DNA from: Cellulomonas sp. RIT-PI-Y
Lineage (GTDB): Bacteria > Actinomycetota > Actinomycetes > Actinomycetales > Cellulomonadaceae
Reading direction: 5' to 3'
Length of the DNA: 64,000 nucleotides
NCBI RefSeq assembly: GCF_025642745.1
Contig: NZ_JANZKP010000009.1
Span: 20,703-84,702, forward strand
The notes beneath the pieces are model-generated. The model was not told the DNA's origin, ran no database searches, and saw only the letters and a program-made list of their open reading frames with translations. Each line of letters begins with the position of its first letter. Position 1 is the stretch's first letter. A program made the position numbers and the translations under genes. Shown here in pieces: positions 34,773 through 44,927 of this stretch.

Positions 34773-36488
34773 TCAGGGGCGTGTGGTGTCCTCGTCGTCG
34801 ACCAGGTGCGTGCCGCCGCCGGCCGTGGAACCGGTGAGCTGGGCGTGCTCGTCCGCCGCGGGGAGGGCGTCGTGCCCACCGTGCGACTGGGCAGCCGCCA
34901 GCTCGGCCGGGGTGACCGGCTCGATCCGGTCCTCGTAGAACATCCGGGACACCCGCTGGCGGAGCCTGTCCTTTCGGTAGCCCGGCCGGCGCACGCCGCG
35001 GGAGTCCTCGGCGGGCTCGATCTCGATCGGGCGGCGCGGCTCGTGGCCGACCCGCAGCCAGCGCTCGTGCTCGTCCAGCGGCTTGTGCACCTCGATGTAC
35101 TCACCGGAGGCGAACCGCACGATCCGGCCGGTCTCGTGGCCGTGCAGGACCAGCTCGCGGTCCTTGCGCTGCAACGACAGGCAGATCCGCTTGGTGATCC
35201 AGAACGCGAACCACGGGCCGAGGAAGATCAGCGCCCGGAAGGTCCAGGTGATGTCGTTGATCGACAGGTGGAAGTGGGTCGCGATCAGGTCGTTGGACCC
35301 GGCCAGGATCAGGATGAAGAACGCGGTCAGCAGGGCCACGCCGAAGGCGGTCCGGAACGGCGCGTTGCGCGGGCGGTCCAGCACGTGGTGCTCACGGGTG
35401 TCGCCGGTGGCGAACGCCTCGATGAACGGCCAGAGCGCCAGTGCGGTGAACAGCAGACCGGGGACCACGACCGCCGGGACCAGCACGTTCAGCGACAGGG
35501 TGTACTGACCCAGGACCACCTCGGTCTGTCCTGGCATCAGGCGTAGCCCGCCTTCCAGGAACAGCATGTACCAGTCCGGTTGGGCGCCCGCGGACACGAT
35601 GGACGGGTCGAAGGGACCGTAGTTCCACACCGGGTTGATCGTCATCGTGCCGGCCAGCAGCGCGATCACGGCGAACACCACGAAGAAGAAGCCGCCGGCC
35701 TTGGCCACGTACACCGGGAACAGCGGGTAGCCGACCACGTTCTTGTCCGACCGGCCCGAACCCGGGTACTGGGTGTGCTTGTGCAGCACCACGAACAGCA
35801 GGTGCAGACCGATCATCGCCAGGATCAGACCCGGGATGAGCAGGATGTGCACCGTGAACAGCCGGGGGATCAGGGCGGTGCCCGGGAACTCCCCGCCGAA
35901 CAGGAAGAACGAGATGTACGAGCCCAGGATCGGGATCGAGCGGGCCACGCCGTCCGCGATGCGCAGGCCGTTGCCGGAGAGCACGTCGTCGGGGAGCGAG
36001 TAACCGGAGAACCCGGCCAGCAGGCCCAGGATCATCAGCGTGAAGCCGACCACCCAGTTGATCTCACGGGGCTTGCGGAACGCGCCGGTGAAGAACACCC
36101 GCATCATGTGCGTGACGATCGACGCCATGAAGATCAGGGCGGCCCAGTGGTGGATCTGCCGCATCAGCAGACCGCCGCGCACCTCGAAGGACAGGTGCAG
36201 GGTCGAGGCGAAGGCCTCGGACATCTGCACGCCCTGCATGGCCTCCCACGGTCCCTCGTAGTGGACCTCGGTCATGCTCGGGACGAAGAACATCGTCAGG
36301 AACGTGCCCGAGATCAGCAGCACCACGAAGGAGTAGAGCGCGATCTCGCCGAGCAGGAAGGACCAGTGGTCCGGGAAGATCTTGCGGGCGAACTCCTTGA
36401 CCGCGCCGCCGATGCCGGTGCGCTGGTCGAGGTAGTCCGCGGCCTTGCCCGCCGGGGTGGTGGGGCTGGTGGAGGTGGAGGTGCTCAT
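34773..36488 (-). CDS. qcrB: Cytochrome bc1 (bcc) complex cytochrome b subunit
   Basis: This 571-residue subunit carries two b haems and the menaquinol site. Haem ligands are in [20 protein letters not shown] and [20 protein letters not shown]. The Qo-site motif is [11 protein letters not shown], the actinobacterial form of PEWY. The C-terminal 120 residues are a charged cytoplasmic extension typical of the group. It is last gene of qcrC-qcrA-qcrB, 52 bp after qcrA. Confidence 0.95.
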   Translation of the reverse strand: MSTSTSTSPTTPAGKAADYLDQRTGIGGAVKEFARKIFPDHWSFLLGEIALYSFVVLLISGTFLTMFFVPSMTEVHYEGPWEAMQGVQMSEAFASTLHLSFEVRGGLLMRQIHHWAALIFMASIVTHMMRVFFTGAFRKPREINWVVGFTLMILGLLAGFSGYSLPDDVLSGNGLRIADGVARSIPILGSYISFFLFGGEFPGTALIPRLFTVHILLIPGLILAMIGLHLLFVVLHKHTQYPGSGRSDKNVVGYPLFPVYVAKAGGFFFVVFAVIALLAGTMTINPVWNYGPFDPSIVSAGAQPDWYMLFLEGGLRLMPGQTEVVLGQYTLSLNVLVPAVVVPGLLFTALALWPFIEAFATGDTREHHVLDRPRNAPFRTAFGVALLTAFFILILAGSNDLIATHFHLSINDITWTFRALIFLGPWFAFWITKRICLSLQRKDRELVLHGHETGRIVRFASGEYIEVHKPLDEHERWLRVGHEPRRPIEIEPAEDSRGVRRPGYRKDRLRQRVSRMFYEDRIEPVTPAELAAAQSHGGHDALPAADEHAQLTGSTAGGGTHLVDDEDTTRP

Positions 36489-36540
36489 CTCGGGGCCCCC
36501 GCGAGGTCGTGAGCGGAGCGAACGAGGTTGTGGGGTGAGT

Positions 36541-37554
36541 TCATGTCAGCCGCTCCCAGAAGCTCGGGCCGATCGGTTCGTTGAAGCCGTCCTGAGCGAC
36601 CAGGTAACCCTCGTCGTCGACGGTGATCGGCAGCTGGGGCAGCGGACGCTTGGCCGGGCCGAAGACCACCTTGGCGCCGTCGGCGGCGTCGAAGGTCGAC
36701 TGGTGGCACGGGCAGAGGATGTGGTGCGTCTGCTGCTCGTAGAGGGCCACCGGGCAGCCCACGTGCGTGCAGATCTTGGAGAACGCGACGATGCCGTCGT
36801 AGCTCCAGCCGTCACCCTGCTCGGAGCGGATGTCCCGGGGGTCCATCCGGATCATCAGCACGACGGCCTTGGCCTTCTCGTTCAGCGGGTGCTCGGCCTC
36901 CTCGATGCCCTCGGGCATGACGTGGAACACCGAGCCGATGGTGACGTCGGCCGCCTTGATCGGACGCCCCGTGGGGTCGAGCGCCAGCCGGGTGCCGCGC
37001 TTCCACAGCGTGTGCTTGGAGCGGGAGACGTCCCAGTCGCCACCGATGTTGCCGACCAGCGGCACCGCGATCGCGAGCGGGAACAGGGCGAGCGAGGACA
37101 CCATGGCGCCCTTGAGCACGCCACGGCGGCCGATCGCGGAGTCCTTGATGCCGTCGTTCAGCTTGGCGACGGCGACCTCACGGGTGGCGTCGTCCGAGCG
37201 GATCGGGTGGCGCTCCTCGGCGACCTCGTGGTCGTTCATCAGCGACTTGGCCCAGTGCACGGCGGCCAGGCCGATGCCGGCCAGCGCGACGAACATCGCG
37301 AGGCCGAGCAGCAGGTTGGACATCCGGATCCCGGCGACCGTGCCGTCCGGCGGGACGATCGCGTAGGCGACCAGGAACGCCAGGGTGCCCAGCACCGACA
37401 GGCCGAACAGGACGACGACCTGGCGCTCGGCCCGCTTGTTGGCCTTCGGGTCGGTGTCGCCCATCCGCTCGTGGTGCTCGTGCAGGCCCGGGTCCTCGAA
37501 CCGGTCGGGCAGCTCGCCGTTCACCGGCGTCAGGTCAGTGGAGTGGTTGCTCAC
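36541..37554 (-). CDS. qcrA: Rieske iron-sulfur subunit of the bcc complex
   Basis: This 337-residue subunit carries the [2Fe-2S] cluster, bound by CTHVGCPVALYEQ and CPCHQSTFDAADG near residues 260-285. Three membrane helices precede it (VVVLFGLSVLGTLAFLVAYA, LLLGLAMFVALAGIGLAAVH and MVSSLALFPLAIAVPLVGNI), the actinobacterial three-span type. The GTG at 37554 overlaps the qcrC stop (GTGA), which decides the start against a longer open frame. Confidence 0.95.
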   Translation of the reverse strand: MSNHSTDLTPVNGELPDRFEDPGLHEHHERMGDTDPKANKRAERQVVVLFGLSVLGTLAFLVAYAIVPPDGTVAGIRMSNLLLGLAMFVALAGIGLAAVHWAKSLMNDHEVAEERHPIRSDDATREVAVAKLNDGIKDSAIGRRGVLKGAMVSSLALFPLAIAVPLVGNIGGDWDVSRSKHTLWKRGTRLALDPTGRPIKAADVTIGSVFHVMPEGIEEAEHPLNEKAKAVVLMIRMDPRDIRSEQGDGWSYDGIVAFSKICTHVGCPVALYEQQTHHILCPCHQSTFDAADGAKVVFGPAKRPLPQLPITVDDEGYLVAQDGFNEPIGPSFWERLT

Positions 37555-38336
37555 GACGACTTCGCTCCGATCCAGACCGCGGCACCGATCAGCAGGCCCA
37601 GTCCGGCGACCCAGGCCCACAGGCCCTCGGACACCGGGCCGAGCGACCCGAGGGTCAGGCCACCGGCCGACCCCTCACGCTGCTGCTCGAGGTAGGCGAT
37701 GACGTCCCGCTTCTCGTCCGGGGTGATGTTGGCGTCGTTGAACACCGGCATCGACTGCGGACCGGTCAGCATGGCCTCGTAGATGTGCTCCGGGGAGGTC
37801 TCCATCAGCGAGGGCGCGTACTTGCCCTGCGACAGCGCGCCACCGGCGCCCACGGCGTTGTGGCACATGGCGCAGTTGGTGCGGAAGATCGCGCCGCCGT
37901 TGGCGGCGTCGCCCTTGCTGGCGTCGACCTGGTCCGCGGTGGGGATCGACGGGCCGGCGCCGAGCGAGGCCACGTAGGCGGCCAGCTGGGAGATCTGCTC
38001 CTGGTCGAACTGGGCCGGGGCGGCCTGGATCTGCGCACCGTTCATCTTGGCGGGCATCCGGCCGGTGCCGACCTGGAAGTCGACGGCCGCGGCGCCGACA
38101 CCGATCAGCGACGGTCCGCTGGCCGTGCCGTCGGCGGAGGCGCCGTGGCAGGTGGCGCAGTTGGCCTGGAACAGCTTCTCTCCGGCGTCGATGTCGCTCT
38201 GGCTGGTCGTCGCGGACGCCGCATCGGCGCTGGACGGGGCAGCGATCGCGTACACCGCTCCGGTGAGCAGCAGCGCCAGCAGGAGCAGCACGACCGGGGC
38301 TGACCGGTGGTGCCTGCGGGCGGCGAGTGCCTTCAC
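37551..38336 (-). CDS. qcrC: Di-haem cytochrome c subunit of the bcc complex
   Basis: This 261-residue subunit replaces a soluble cytochrome c between the bcc complex and the aa3 oxidase. It has an N-terminal membrane anchor ([20 protein letters not shown]), two CxxCH haem sites ([12 protein letters not shown] and [13 protein letters not shown]) with later Met ligands, and a C-terminal helix ([20 protein letters not shown]). It sits between ctaE and qcrA, as expected for a bcc-aa3 supercomplex. Confidence 0.95.
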   Translation of the reverse strand: MKALAARRHHRSAPVVLLLLALLLTGAVYAIAAPSSADAASATTSQSDIDAGEKLFQANCATCHGASADGTASGPSLIGVGAAAVDFQVGTGRMPAKMNGAQIQAAPAQFDQEQISQLAAYVASLGAGPSIPTADQVDASKGDAANGGAIFRTNCAMCHNAVGAGGALSQGKYAPSLMETSPEHIYEAMLTGPQSMPVFNDANITPDEKRDVIAYLEQQREGSAGGLTLGSLGPVSEGLWAWVAGLGLLIGAAVWIGAKSS

Positions 38337-38393
38337 GGGGTTAGTCCTTGGATCTCGGTAGGGCTGGGGGGCTCTGATGGTGGTCGGCGCCGA

Positions 38394-39032
38394 CTACTTG
38401 ATCAGGTAGATGGTCGCGAACAGCGCGACCCACACGATGTCGACGAAGTGCCAGTAGTACGACACGACGATGGCGGTGGTCGCCTCGTGGTGACCGAAGC
38501 GCTTGGCCGAGAACGAGCGGCCGAGCAGGAACAGGAAGGCGATCAGACCGCCGATCACGTGCAGACCGTGGAAGCCGGTGGTCAGGAAGAACACCGAGCC
38601 GTACGGGCTGGAGGAGATGGTCAGGCCCTCGTGCACCAGCTCGGCGTACTCGAAGATCTGACCGCCGATGAACACCGCGCCCATGATGTAGGTGAGGGTC
38701 ATCCACTCGTTCATGCCCCAGCCCTTGAGGTTCAGCAGGCTGCCGGAGCGGCGGGGCTGGAACCGCTCGGCCGCCCAGACACCCATCTGGCAGGTGACCG
38801 AGCTGAGGATCAGCACCGTGGTGTTCGCGACCGCGAACGGGATGTTGAGCAGGGGCGTCTGCGCGGCCCACTCGTCGGGGACGGTGGAGCGGAGCGTGAA
38901 GTACATCGCGAACAGGCCGGCGAAGAACATCAGCTCGGACGCCAGCCACACGATGGTCCCCACCGACACGGGATTGGGTCGGTTGACGCTCACGTGCGGA
39001 GCGGACTGAGGCGCGGCCGTTGCGGTTGTCAC
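38394..39032 (-). CDS. ctaE: Cytochrome c oxidase subunit III
   Basis: This 212-residue subunit has five to six membrane helices. It shows [13 protein letters not shown] and the C-terminal signature [20 protein letters not shown] with [20 protein letters not shown]. The GTG at 39032 is supported by CATACT (minus strand, 39040-39045) 7 nt upstream, so it is probably leaderless; the ATG at 39071 would lie upstream of that promoter. It leads ctaE-qcrC-qcrA-qcrB. Confidence 0.93.
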   Translation of the reverse strand: MTTATAAPQSAPHVSVNRPNPVSVGTIVWLASELMFFAGLFAMYFTLRSTVPDEWAAQTPLLNIPFAVANTTVLILSSVTCQMGVWAAERFQPRRSGSLLNLKGWGMNEWMTLTYIMGAVFIGGQIFEYAELVHEGLTISSSPYGSVFFLTTGFHGLHVIGGLIAFLFLLGRSFSAKRFGHHEATTAIVVSYYWHFVDIVWVALFATIYLIK

Positions 39033-39219
39033 GTGGGTCAGTATGCCGAAGATCGGCCGTTCATGGGTCACAAGTCCCAGGCCGTCGCGGAGTTTTCTGT
39101 CACATCGTCATTTCGCGCGGCGTGTCGCGAGCGTGTGCGGCCGGTCCGAGGACCGCGTCCGTCCGACGTGCCAAGATGCACTAGCGCACCCCTTCGCAGT
39201 GCCCCTAGTGAGGATCATC

Positions 39220-39648
39220 ATGGCTGCTTCGCACCCGACCGACGACGCCGCGACCACCACCGGTCCGCGGATCCTGCTGTACAGCGACGACCTGGACACC
39301 CGTGCCCAGGTGCGGCTCGGTGTCGGCAAGCGGCTGGGGCGCGGTGCGCCGGACATCCGATGGACCGAGGCCGCCTCCCCGGCGGCGGCGCTGACCGAGG
39401 CCGAGGCCGGCGGCTACGACCTGTTCGTCTTCGACGGCGAGGCCGCCAAGGTCGGCGGGATGTCGCTGGCGCGCCAGGTCAAGGACGAGCTCTACAACTG
39501 CCCGCCGGTGCTGGTGCTGACCGGCCGCCCGCAGGACGCCTGGCTGGCCGCCTGGTCGGACGCCGACGCCGTGGTCTCCCAGCCGCTCGACCCGATCGAG
39601 CTGCAGAGCACCGTCGCGGGCCTGCTGGCCCGTACCCCGGCACGATGA
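39220..39648 (+). CDS. Stand-alone degenerate response-regulator receiver protein
   Basis: This 142-residue protein has the receiver fold with no output domain. It keeps the acidic pair Asp23-Asp24 ([13 protein letters not shown]), the acceptor Asp72 ([15 protein letters not shown]) and Thr101 ([10 protein letters not shown]), but the invariant Lys is Gln121 ([11 protein letters not shown]). Loss of that Lys usually uncouples phosphorylation from the conformational switch. No histidine kinase is nearby. It overlaps trpD by ATGA, so the two proteins are made together. A GTGAGGA ribosome site lies 5 nt before the ATG. Confidence 0.8.
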   Translation: MAASHPTDDAATTTGPRILLYSDDLDTRAQVRLGVGKRLGRGAPDIRWTEAASPAAALTEAEAGGYDLFVFDGEAAKVGGMSLARQVKDELYNCPPVLVLTGRPQDAWLAAWSDADAVVSQPLDPIELQSTVAGLLARTPAR

Positions 39649-40679
39649 CCTGGTCGGATCTGCTCACCGCCCTGATCCGGGGCGAGGACCTCACCACCGA
39701 GCAGACCTCCTGGGCGATGGACCAGATCATGTCCGGGGAGGCCTCCCCGGTCCGGGTCGCCGGCTTCCTGGTCGCGCTGCGAGCCAAGGGGGAGACGGTC
39801 GAGGAGCTGACCGCGCTGGCGGACACCATGCTGGACCACGCGGTGCGGTTCACCGTGCCGGGTCGCTCGGTGGACATCGTGGGCACCGGCGGCGACCGGG
39901 CGCACACCGTGAACGTGTCGACCATGGCCTCGCTGGTGATCGCCGGGACCGGTGTCCGGGTGGTCAAGCACGGCAACCGGGCCGCGTCCTCGTCCTCCGG
40001 CTCGGCGGACGTGCTCGAAGCGCTCGGGCTGCGGCTGGACCACACCCCGGAGCGGGTGGCGGAGATCGTCGAGCAGGCCGGGATCACGTTCTGCTTCGCC
40101 GGGACCTTCCACTCCTCGATGCGGCACGCCGCCGTGGCCCGCCGGGACCTGGGCGTGGCGACGGCGTTCAACTTCCTCGGTCCGCTGACCAACCCGGCCC
40201 AGCCGGCGGCGGCGGCGATCGGCTGCGCCGACCCGCGGATGGCCGGTCTGATGGCCGGGGTGCTCGCCTCCCGCGGCACCGATGCGCTGGTGTTCCGGAA
40301 CGACGACGGGCTGGACGAGCTGTCCCCGACCTCGACCGCCCGGATCTGGCGGGTGGCGGACGGTGCCGTCACCGAGCACACGCTCGACCCGGTGGCCGAG
40401 CTGGGACTGACCCCGGTGACGATCGCCGATCTGCGCGGCGCGGACGCCCGGTACAACGCGGGCGTGGCCCGGGACATCCTGGGCGGCGCACCGCACCCGG
40501 CGCGGGAGACCGTGCTGCTGAACGCGGCCGCGGCCCTGGTCGCCGAGGGGTCGCTGCCCGGTACCGGTGCAGGGTCGCTGGTCGACCGGTTGCGCGCCGG
40601 ACTGGGTCACGCGCGTGAGTCCGTGGACTCCGGCGCGGCCACCCGGGTGCTGGACCGCTGGCGGGCCGCCGCGGCCTGA
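39645..40679 (+). CDS. trpD: Anthranilate phosphoribosyltransferase
   Basis: This 344-residue enzyme joins anthranilate to PRPP in tryptophan synthesis. The PRPP loop [20 protein letters not shown] (near residue 80) and [20 protein letters not shown] (near 107) are present, as is the [11 protein letters not shown] motif near 180. No other trp gene is adjacent; trpD standing alone by ctaE is the conserved actinobacterial order. Its start overlaps the receiver gene's stop. Confidence 0.95.
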   Translation: MTWSDLLTALIRGEDLTTEQTSWAMDQIMSGEASPVRVAGFLVALRAKGETVEELTALADTMLDHAVRFTVPGRSVDIVGTGGDRAHTVNVSTMASLVIAGTGVRVVKHGNRAASSSSGSADVLEALGLRLDHTPERVAEIVEQAGITFCFAGTFHSSMRHAAVARRDLGVATAFNFLGPLTNPAQPAAAAIGCADPRMAGLMAGVLASRGTDALVFRNDDGLDELSPTSTARIWRVADGAVTEHTLDPVAELGLTPVTIADLRGADARYNAGVARDILGGAPHPARETVLLNAAAALVAEGSLPGTGAGSLVDRLRAGLGHARESVDSGAATRVLDRWRAAAA

Positions 40680-40687
40680 GTCCCTTG

Positions 40688-40731
40688 ACGACGAGGCCCC
40701 CGGCGGACCGATCCGCCGGGGGCCTCGTCGT
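40688..40731. terminator. Strong bidirectional terminator
   Basis: Perfect 20-bp arms (40688-40707 and 40712-40731) around a CCGA loop, 9 bp after trpD and just past the end of the convergent Lrp-domain gene. Confidence 0.85.
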
Positions 40732-40735
40732 GGGG

Positions 40736-41017
40736 TCAGTCCTCGATGCCGAGGGCGAAGGCCGACTCCAGGTCGTGCTGGGAATAGGTCCGGAACGCGA
40801 TGTAGGTCTGGGTGCGCAGCACGCCCTCGACCTTGCTCAACCGGTCGGCGATGACGTCGGCGAGCTCCTCGTGCTCGCGGACCCGGACCATGGCGACCAG
40901 GTCGACCTCGCCGGTGACCGAGTAGACCTCGCTCACCCCCGGCTGGTCGGCGATCGCCTGGGCGACCTCGGGGATGCGGGACGGTTCGGTGTCGATCAGC
41001 ACGATGGCGGTGAGCAT
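40736..41017 (-). CDS. Stand-alone Lrp/AsnC ligand-binding (RAM) domain protein
   Basis: This 93-residue protein consists only of the alpha/beta ligand-binding domain of Lrp/AsnC regulators (MLTAIVLIDTEPSRIPEVAQ, GVSEVYSVTGEVDLVAMVRV, IADRLSKVEGVLRTQTYIAF). The DNA-binding HTH is absent. Such proteins assemble as ring oligomers and bind amino acids; a role as an amino-acid sensor or enzyme partner is possible but unproven. It follows the exonuclease gene by 7 bp on the same strand. Confidence 0.88.
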   Translation of the reverse strand: MLTAIVLIDTEPSRIPEVAQAIADQPGVSEVYSVTGEVDLVAMVRVREHEELADVIADRLSKVEGVLRTQTYIAFRTYSQHDLESAFALGIED

Positions 41018-41024
41018 GCGCCCA

Positions 41025-42800
41025 TCATGCCGCGCCGACGACGTCGGTGCCGGGGACCCGCACGACGGGCTCCGCCCGGGGGTCCGGCAGCGGCGCGATG
41101 CCCGCGATCGCCGCCGCGGGATCCGCCCAGGCGGCCGCCGATCGCACCGGCAGCGCCCACGGTTCGCTCAGCGACACCAGCCGCACCCCGGGGGAGCCGA
41201 GCCAGCCGAGGATCAGGTCCGCCTCCTCCGGGTGCCCGGCCGGGGCGGGCGCGATCGGCGGCGGCACGTGCTCCGCGGTGGCCCGCAGCGATGCGATCGC
41301 CGGGGCGGGGTCGGTGCGCGGCGGGACCAGGGCGGTGGTGGCCAGTCGGCCGTGCCGGACCAGGACCAGCTCCCAGCCGCCCTCGTCGGTACGCCGGGCC
41401 GCGCAGAGCTCGGCGATCCGGGCCAGGGGCGCCAGTCGTTGCACCCGCGCGGCACCGCGCAGGTACGCGGACAGCCGGTCCCGGACCGTGGCGGCCTCCT
41501 CGTAGCGTTCCCGGTCGATCAGCGCGGCGATCCGTTGCGCGTGCTCGACCACCACCCGGCTCGGGTCGCCGGTCATCGCGGCGCGCAGGTCCTCGACCTC
41601 GGTCGCGTAACCCGGCGCCGACGCGGTCCGGACGCAGGGTGCCGAGCAGCGGCCGATCTCCGCCAGGTGGCAGGCGGCGGCCCCGGCCCGGGGGATCGCG
41701 GGCAGCTTCCCGGCGCACCGGCGCACCGCGAACGTGTCCTGGAGCGCCTCCACCGCCGACTGGGCCGCGGCCCGGGAGGCGAACGGCCCCAGATGGGTCG
41801 CGCCCTCGACCACCTCCCGCACCACCGACAACCGGGGGAAGGGCTCGACGGTCAGCCGCACCCACGGCATCCGCTCCGGCATCCGGGACCGGCGGTTGTA
41901 GCGCGGGTTGTGCTGGGCGATCAGCCGCAGCTCGCGGACCTGGGCCTCCAGCCGGGTGGCGCACACCACCGGCGTGACGCCGAGCGCGATCCGGACCATC
42001 TCCCGCATCCGTCCGCGCTTCTCCGCGGCGGTGAAGTAGCTGCGCACCCGCTTGCGCAGGCTGGTCGAGGTGCCGACGTACAGCACCTCGTCCTTCGGCC
42101 CGCGGAACAGGTACACCCCCGGGGCGTCCGGCAGCCCGTCGGCCAGGGTCCGCTTGCGCCGCACGTCGGCGGGCACCGGGTCGGCGGCGGTGGCCAGGTC
42201 CTCCAGGTGGGTGATCCCGAGCGGGCCCAGCCGGCCGAGCAGCGCGTGCAGCACGTCCACCGTCGCCCGGGCGTCGGCCAGCGCGCGGTGCTCCGGCGTT
42301 GTCGTGGCGTGGAACAGCCCGGCCAGCGTGGAGAGCTTGTGGTTCGGCGCCTCGTCCCGGGTGACCACCCGCCGGGCCAGCTTCACGGTGTCCACCACCG
42401 GGAAGCCCGGCCAGGCGTGCCCGGTCTGCGCGGCGGCGGCCTTGAGGAACCCGACGTCGAAGGGGGCGTTGTGCGCGACCAGCACCGACCCGCGGGCGAA
42501 CTCCAGGAAGGAGGGCAGCACCTCCTCGATCCTCGGTGCGCCGATCACCATCGCGGTGGTGATGCCGGTCAGCACCTGGATCTGCGCCGGGATCGGGCCA
42601 CCGGGGTCGACCAGGGTCTGGAACTCGCCGAGCACCTCGCCGCCACGCACCTTCACCGCGCCGAACTCGGTGATCGCCGCGCCGGCGGTCAGGCCGCCGG
42701 TGGTCTCCAGGTCGACGACGACGAAGGTGACCTGCTGCAGCGGGGTGCCGATGTCCTCCAGGGTCACCTGCACCGGGGTCGGCGCGGCGGGGTGGGTCAT
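41025..42800 (-). CDS. DEDDh 3'-5' exonuclease fused to a UvrC-like GIY-YIG nuclease domain
   Basis: This 591-residue fusion has an N-terminal DEDDh exonuclease (FVVVDLETTGG, HNAPFDVGFL, HRALADARATVD; residues about 20-185). A GIY-YIG nuclease domain follows (PGVYLFRGPKDEVLYVGTST with RKRVRSYF, about 215-300), then UvrC-like segments including GRCSAPC. It resembles the DNA polymerase III epsilon/UvrC-like proteins of actinobacteria (Rv2191) and probably acts in DNA repair. The ATG at 42800 is chosen because TACCGT (minus strand, 42808-42813) lies 7 nt upstream; a GTG at 42830 would precede this promoter. Confidence 0.9.
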   Translation of the reverse strand: MTHPAAPTPVQVTLEDIGTPLQQVTFVVVDLETTGGLTAGAAITEFGAVKVRGGEVLGEFQTLVDPGGPIPAQIQVLTGITTAMVIGAPRIEEVLPSFLEFARGSVLVAHNAPFDVGFLKAAAAQTGHAWPGFPVVDTVKLARRVVTRDEAPNHKLSTLAGLFHATTTPEHRALADARATVDVLHALLGRLGPLGITHLEDLATAADPVPADVRRKRTLADGLPDAPGVYLFRGPKDEVLYVGTSTSLRKRVRSYFTAAEKRGRMREMVRIALGVTPVVCATRLEAQVRELRLIAQHNPRYNRRSRMPERMPWVRLTVEPFPRLSVVREVVEGATHLGPFASRAAAQSAVEALQDTFAVRRCAGKLPAIPRAGAAACHLAEIGRCSAPCVRTASAPGYATEVEDLRAAMTGDPSRVVVEHAQRIAALIDRERYEEAATVRDRLSAYLRGAARVQRLAPLARIAELCAARRTDEGGWELVLVRHGRLATTALVPPRTDPAPAIASLRATAEHVPPPIAPAPAGHPEEADLILGWLGSPGVRLVSLSEPWALPVRSAAAWADPAAAIAGIAPLPDPRAEPVVRVPGTDVVGAA

Positions 42801-42848
42801 GGCGGGGACGGTAGCCGCGGGGTCCGACACACCCCGCGGCCACCGGTG

Positions 42849-44657
42849 TCAGTGCTCCGGGTGCGGGCCCTCGTAGATCGCCTCGACGTCGGTGGCGAAG
42901 TCCTTCAGCACATGCGTCCGCCGCACCGACAGCTTGGGGGTGAGGTACCCGTCCTGGATGGTCAGGTCGCGTTCCAGGATCCGGTACTTGCGGATCGACT
43001 CGGCCCGGGAGACGGCCCGGTTCGCCCGCTCGACCGCCTTGTCCAGCGAGTCGATCACCTGGGGGTCGGTCCGGGCCTGCTCGACGGTGAGCGGAGCGCG
43101 GCCCTGGGCGGAGCACCAACCGGGCAGCCCCTCCGCGTCCAGGGTGACCAGGGCGCCGATGAACGGGCGGCCGTCGCCGACCACGACCACCTGGGAGACC
43201 AGCGGGTGCGCCCGCAGCCGGTCCTCCAGCACGGCGGGGGCGACGTTCTTGCCGCCCGCGGTCACGATGATCTCCTTCTTGCGGCCGGTGATCCGCAGGT
43301 AGCCGTCGTCGTCCAGCGACCCGAGGTCGCCGGTGCGGAACCACCCGTCGGTCAGGGACTCGCCGGTGGCGGTCGGGTTGCCGTGGTAGCGGCCGAAGAC
43401 CTGCGGTCCGCGGATCTCGACCTCTCCGTCGGCGGCGATCCGGACCGAGGTGCCGGGCAGCGGGGGACCGACGGTGCCGATCCGGGTGGCGTCCGGCAGG
43501 TTGACCGTGGCCGGGGCGGTGGTCTCGGTGAGGCCGTAGCCCTCCAGGATCCGCACCCCGATGCCGCGGAAGAAGTGCCCGAGCCGCTCGCCCAGCGGTG
43601 CGCCGCCGGAGATCGCCCACTCGATCCGGCCGCCCATCGCCTCGCGCAGCTTGTGGAACACCAACCGGTCCGCGACGGCGTGCTGGGCGCGCAGGGCCAG
43701 GCCGGGCCGGCCCTCGTCGAGCGCGCGCGAGTAGGCGATGGCGGTGCGGGCGGCCCACTGGAAGATCTTCAGCTTCCCGCCCGCCGCGGCCTTCTGCTCC
43801 GCGGAGTTGTAGACCTTCTCGAACACCCGGGGCACCGACAGGATGAAGGTCGGCTGGAAGGTGGCGAGGTCCGCCAGCAGGGTCTTGGTGTCCGGGGTGT
43901 GGCCGAGGACCGCGCCCGCGGGCATGCACAGCACCTCGACGAACCGGGCGAAGACGTGCGCCAGTGGCATGAACAGCAGCGTGCGCGCGCCGGGGGTGGA
44001 GACCACCACCCGCAGGCCCTCGACCGCGTTCCGGGTCAGGACCGAGAAGTTGCCGTGGGTCAGCTCCACCCCCTTGGGGCGCCCGGTGGTGCCCGAGGTA
44101 TAGATGATCGTCGCCAGGTCGTCCCGGCCCGCGTGCCGACGTCTCGCGGTGAGCTCCTCGGCCGGGACCGGGTCGCCGTCGGCCTGCAGCCGCTCCAGCG
44201 CACCGTCGGCCAGCACCAGGACGTCGCGCAGGTGCGGGGCTTCCGGCCGGACCTCCGCGACCACGGCGGCGTGCTCGGCGGTCTCCACCACCAGCAGGGT
44301 CACGTCCGCATCGGTCAGGATCCAGTGCACCTGCTCGGCGGAGGACGTCTCGTAGACCGGGACCGGGACGGCACCGGCGGTCCACAGCGCCCAGTCCAGC
44401 AGCGTCCACTCGTACCGGGTGCGGGACATGATCCCGACCCGGTCGCCGGGAGCGACGCCCCGGGCGATGAAGCCGCGGGCGGTTCGGGCGACCTGGTCCG
44501 CGAACGCGCGGGCGGACACCGGGGTCCACCCGCCGTCCGGTTCACGCCGCTCGATCAGCGGACCGTCACCGGTGGCGGCCACCCGCGCATCGAGCAGGTC
44601 GAGCAGGTTCTCCTCCGGTGCCGCGTCGAGCAGCAGCGGTGTGGTGAATTCCTCCAT
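42849..44657 (-). CDS. Long-chain fatty-acid-CoA ligase
   Basis: This 602-residue AMP-forming ligase activates fatty acids to acyl-CoA. It has the AMP-binding P-loop YTSGTTGRPKGVELTHGN (near residue 170), the GYGLTETTAPATVN motif (near 370), GWFRTGDLGSLDDDGYLRIT (near 440), and the late catalytic lysine region near SIRKYRILERDLTIQDGYLT. It resembles FadD15-type enzymes. A GGAGTGAGA ribosome site precedes the ATG. The divergent neighbour is a ROK glucokinase. Confidence 0.92.
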   Translation of the reverse strand: MEEFTTPLLLDAAPEENLLDLLDARVAATGDGPLIERREPDGGWTPVSARAFADQVARTARGFIARGVAPGDRVGIMSRTRYEWTLLDWALWTAGAVPVPVYETSSAEQVHWILTDADVTLLVVETAEHAAVVAEVRPEAPHLRDVLVLADGALERLQADGDPVPAEELTARRRHAGRDDLATIIYTSGTTGRPKGVELTHGNFSVLTRNAVEGLRVVVSTPGARTLLFMPLAHVFARFVEVLCMPAGAVLGHTPDTKTLLADLATFQPTFILSVPRVFEKVYNSAEQKAAAGGKLKIFQWAARTAIAYSRALDEGRPGLALRAQHAVADRLVFHKLREAMGGRIEWAISGGAPLGERLGHFFRGIGVRILEGYGLTETTAPATVNLPDATRIGTVGPPLPGTSVRIAADGEVEIRGPQVFGRYHGNPTATGESLTDGWFRTGDLGSLDDDGYLRITGRKKEIIVTAGGKNVAPAVLEDRLRAHPLVSQVVVVGDGRPFIGALVTLDAEGLPGWCSAQGRAPLTVEQARTDPQVIDSLDKAVERANRAVSRAESIRKYRILERDLTIQDGYLTPKLSVRRTHVLKDFATDVEAIYEGPHPEH

Positions 44658-44927
44658 GGGTTCTCACTCCGTTGTCAGAAGCCGAGGGGTGTCCCGCAGC
44701 ATATGGGACTTTGGTCCTGTTCGCTGACATGTCGTGGAGTGGGGCGATCCGCCGCGACCGAGGCCGGTTCCGCCGCGGGTGTGGGAGCGTGTGCAAGGTC
44801 CCGCCCGGAGCACGCTAGCGTGGACCTCGCGCGTGCACGCAGACCCCTCGCAGCAGCGAGCCGGGTCGGCGAGGTCCATCGGAGGGCCCGGCACGCGAAC
44901 GAGTCTCAGGCGCGGAAGCGGGGAAGT

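Noticed and set aside
40996..44529. An open frame of about 1177 codons on the minus strand and a 1632-codon one on the plus strand in the same area
   Set aside because: Both run out of frame through the exonuclease, acyl-CoA ligase and Lrp-domain genes. Only the last part of the plus-strand frame, from 44928, is a real gene (glucokinase).
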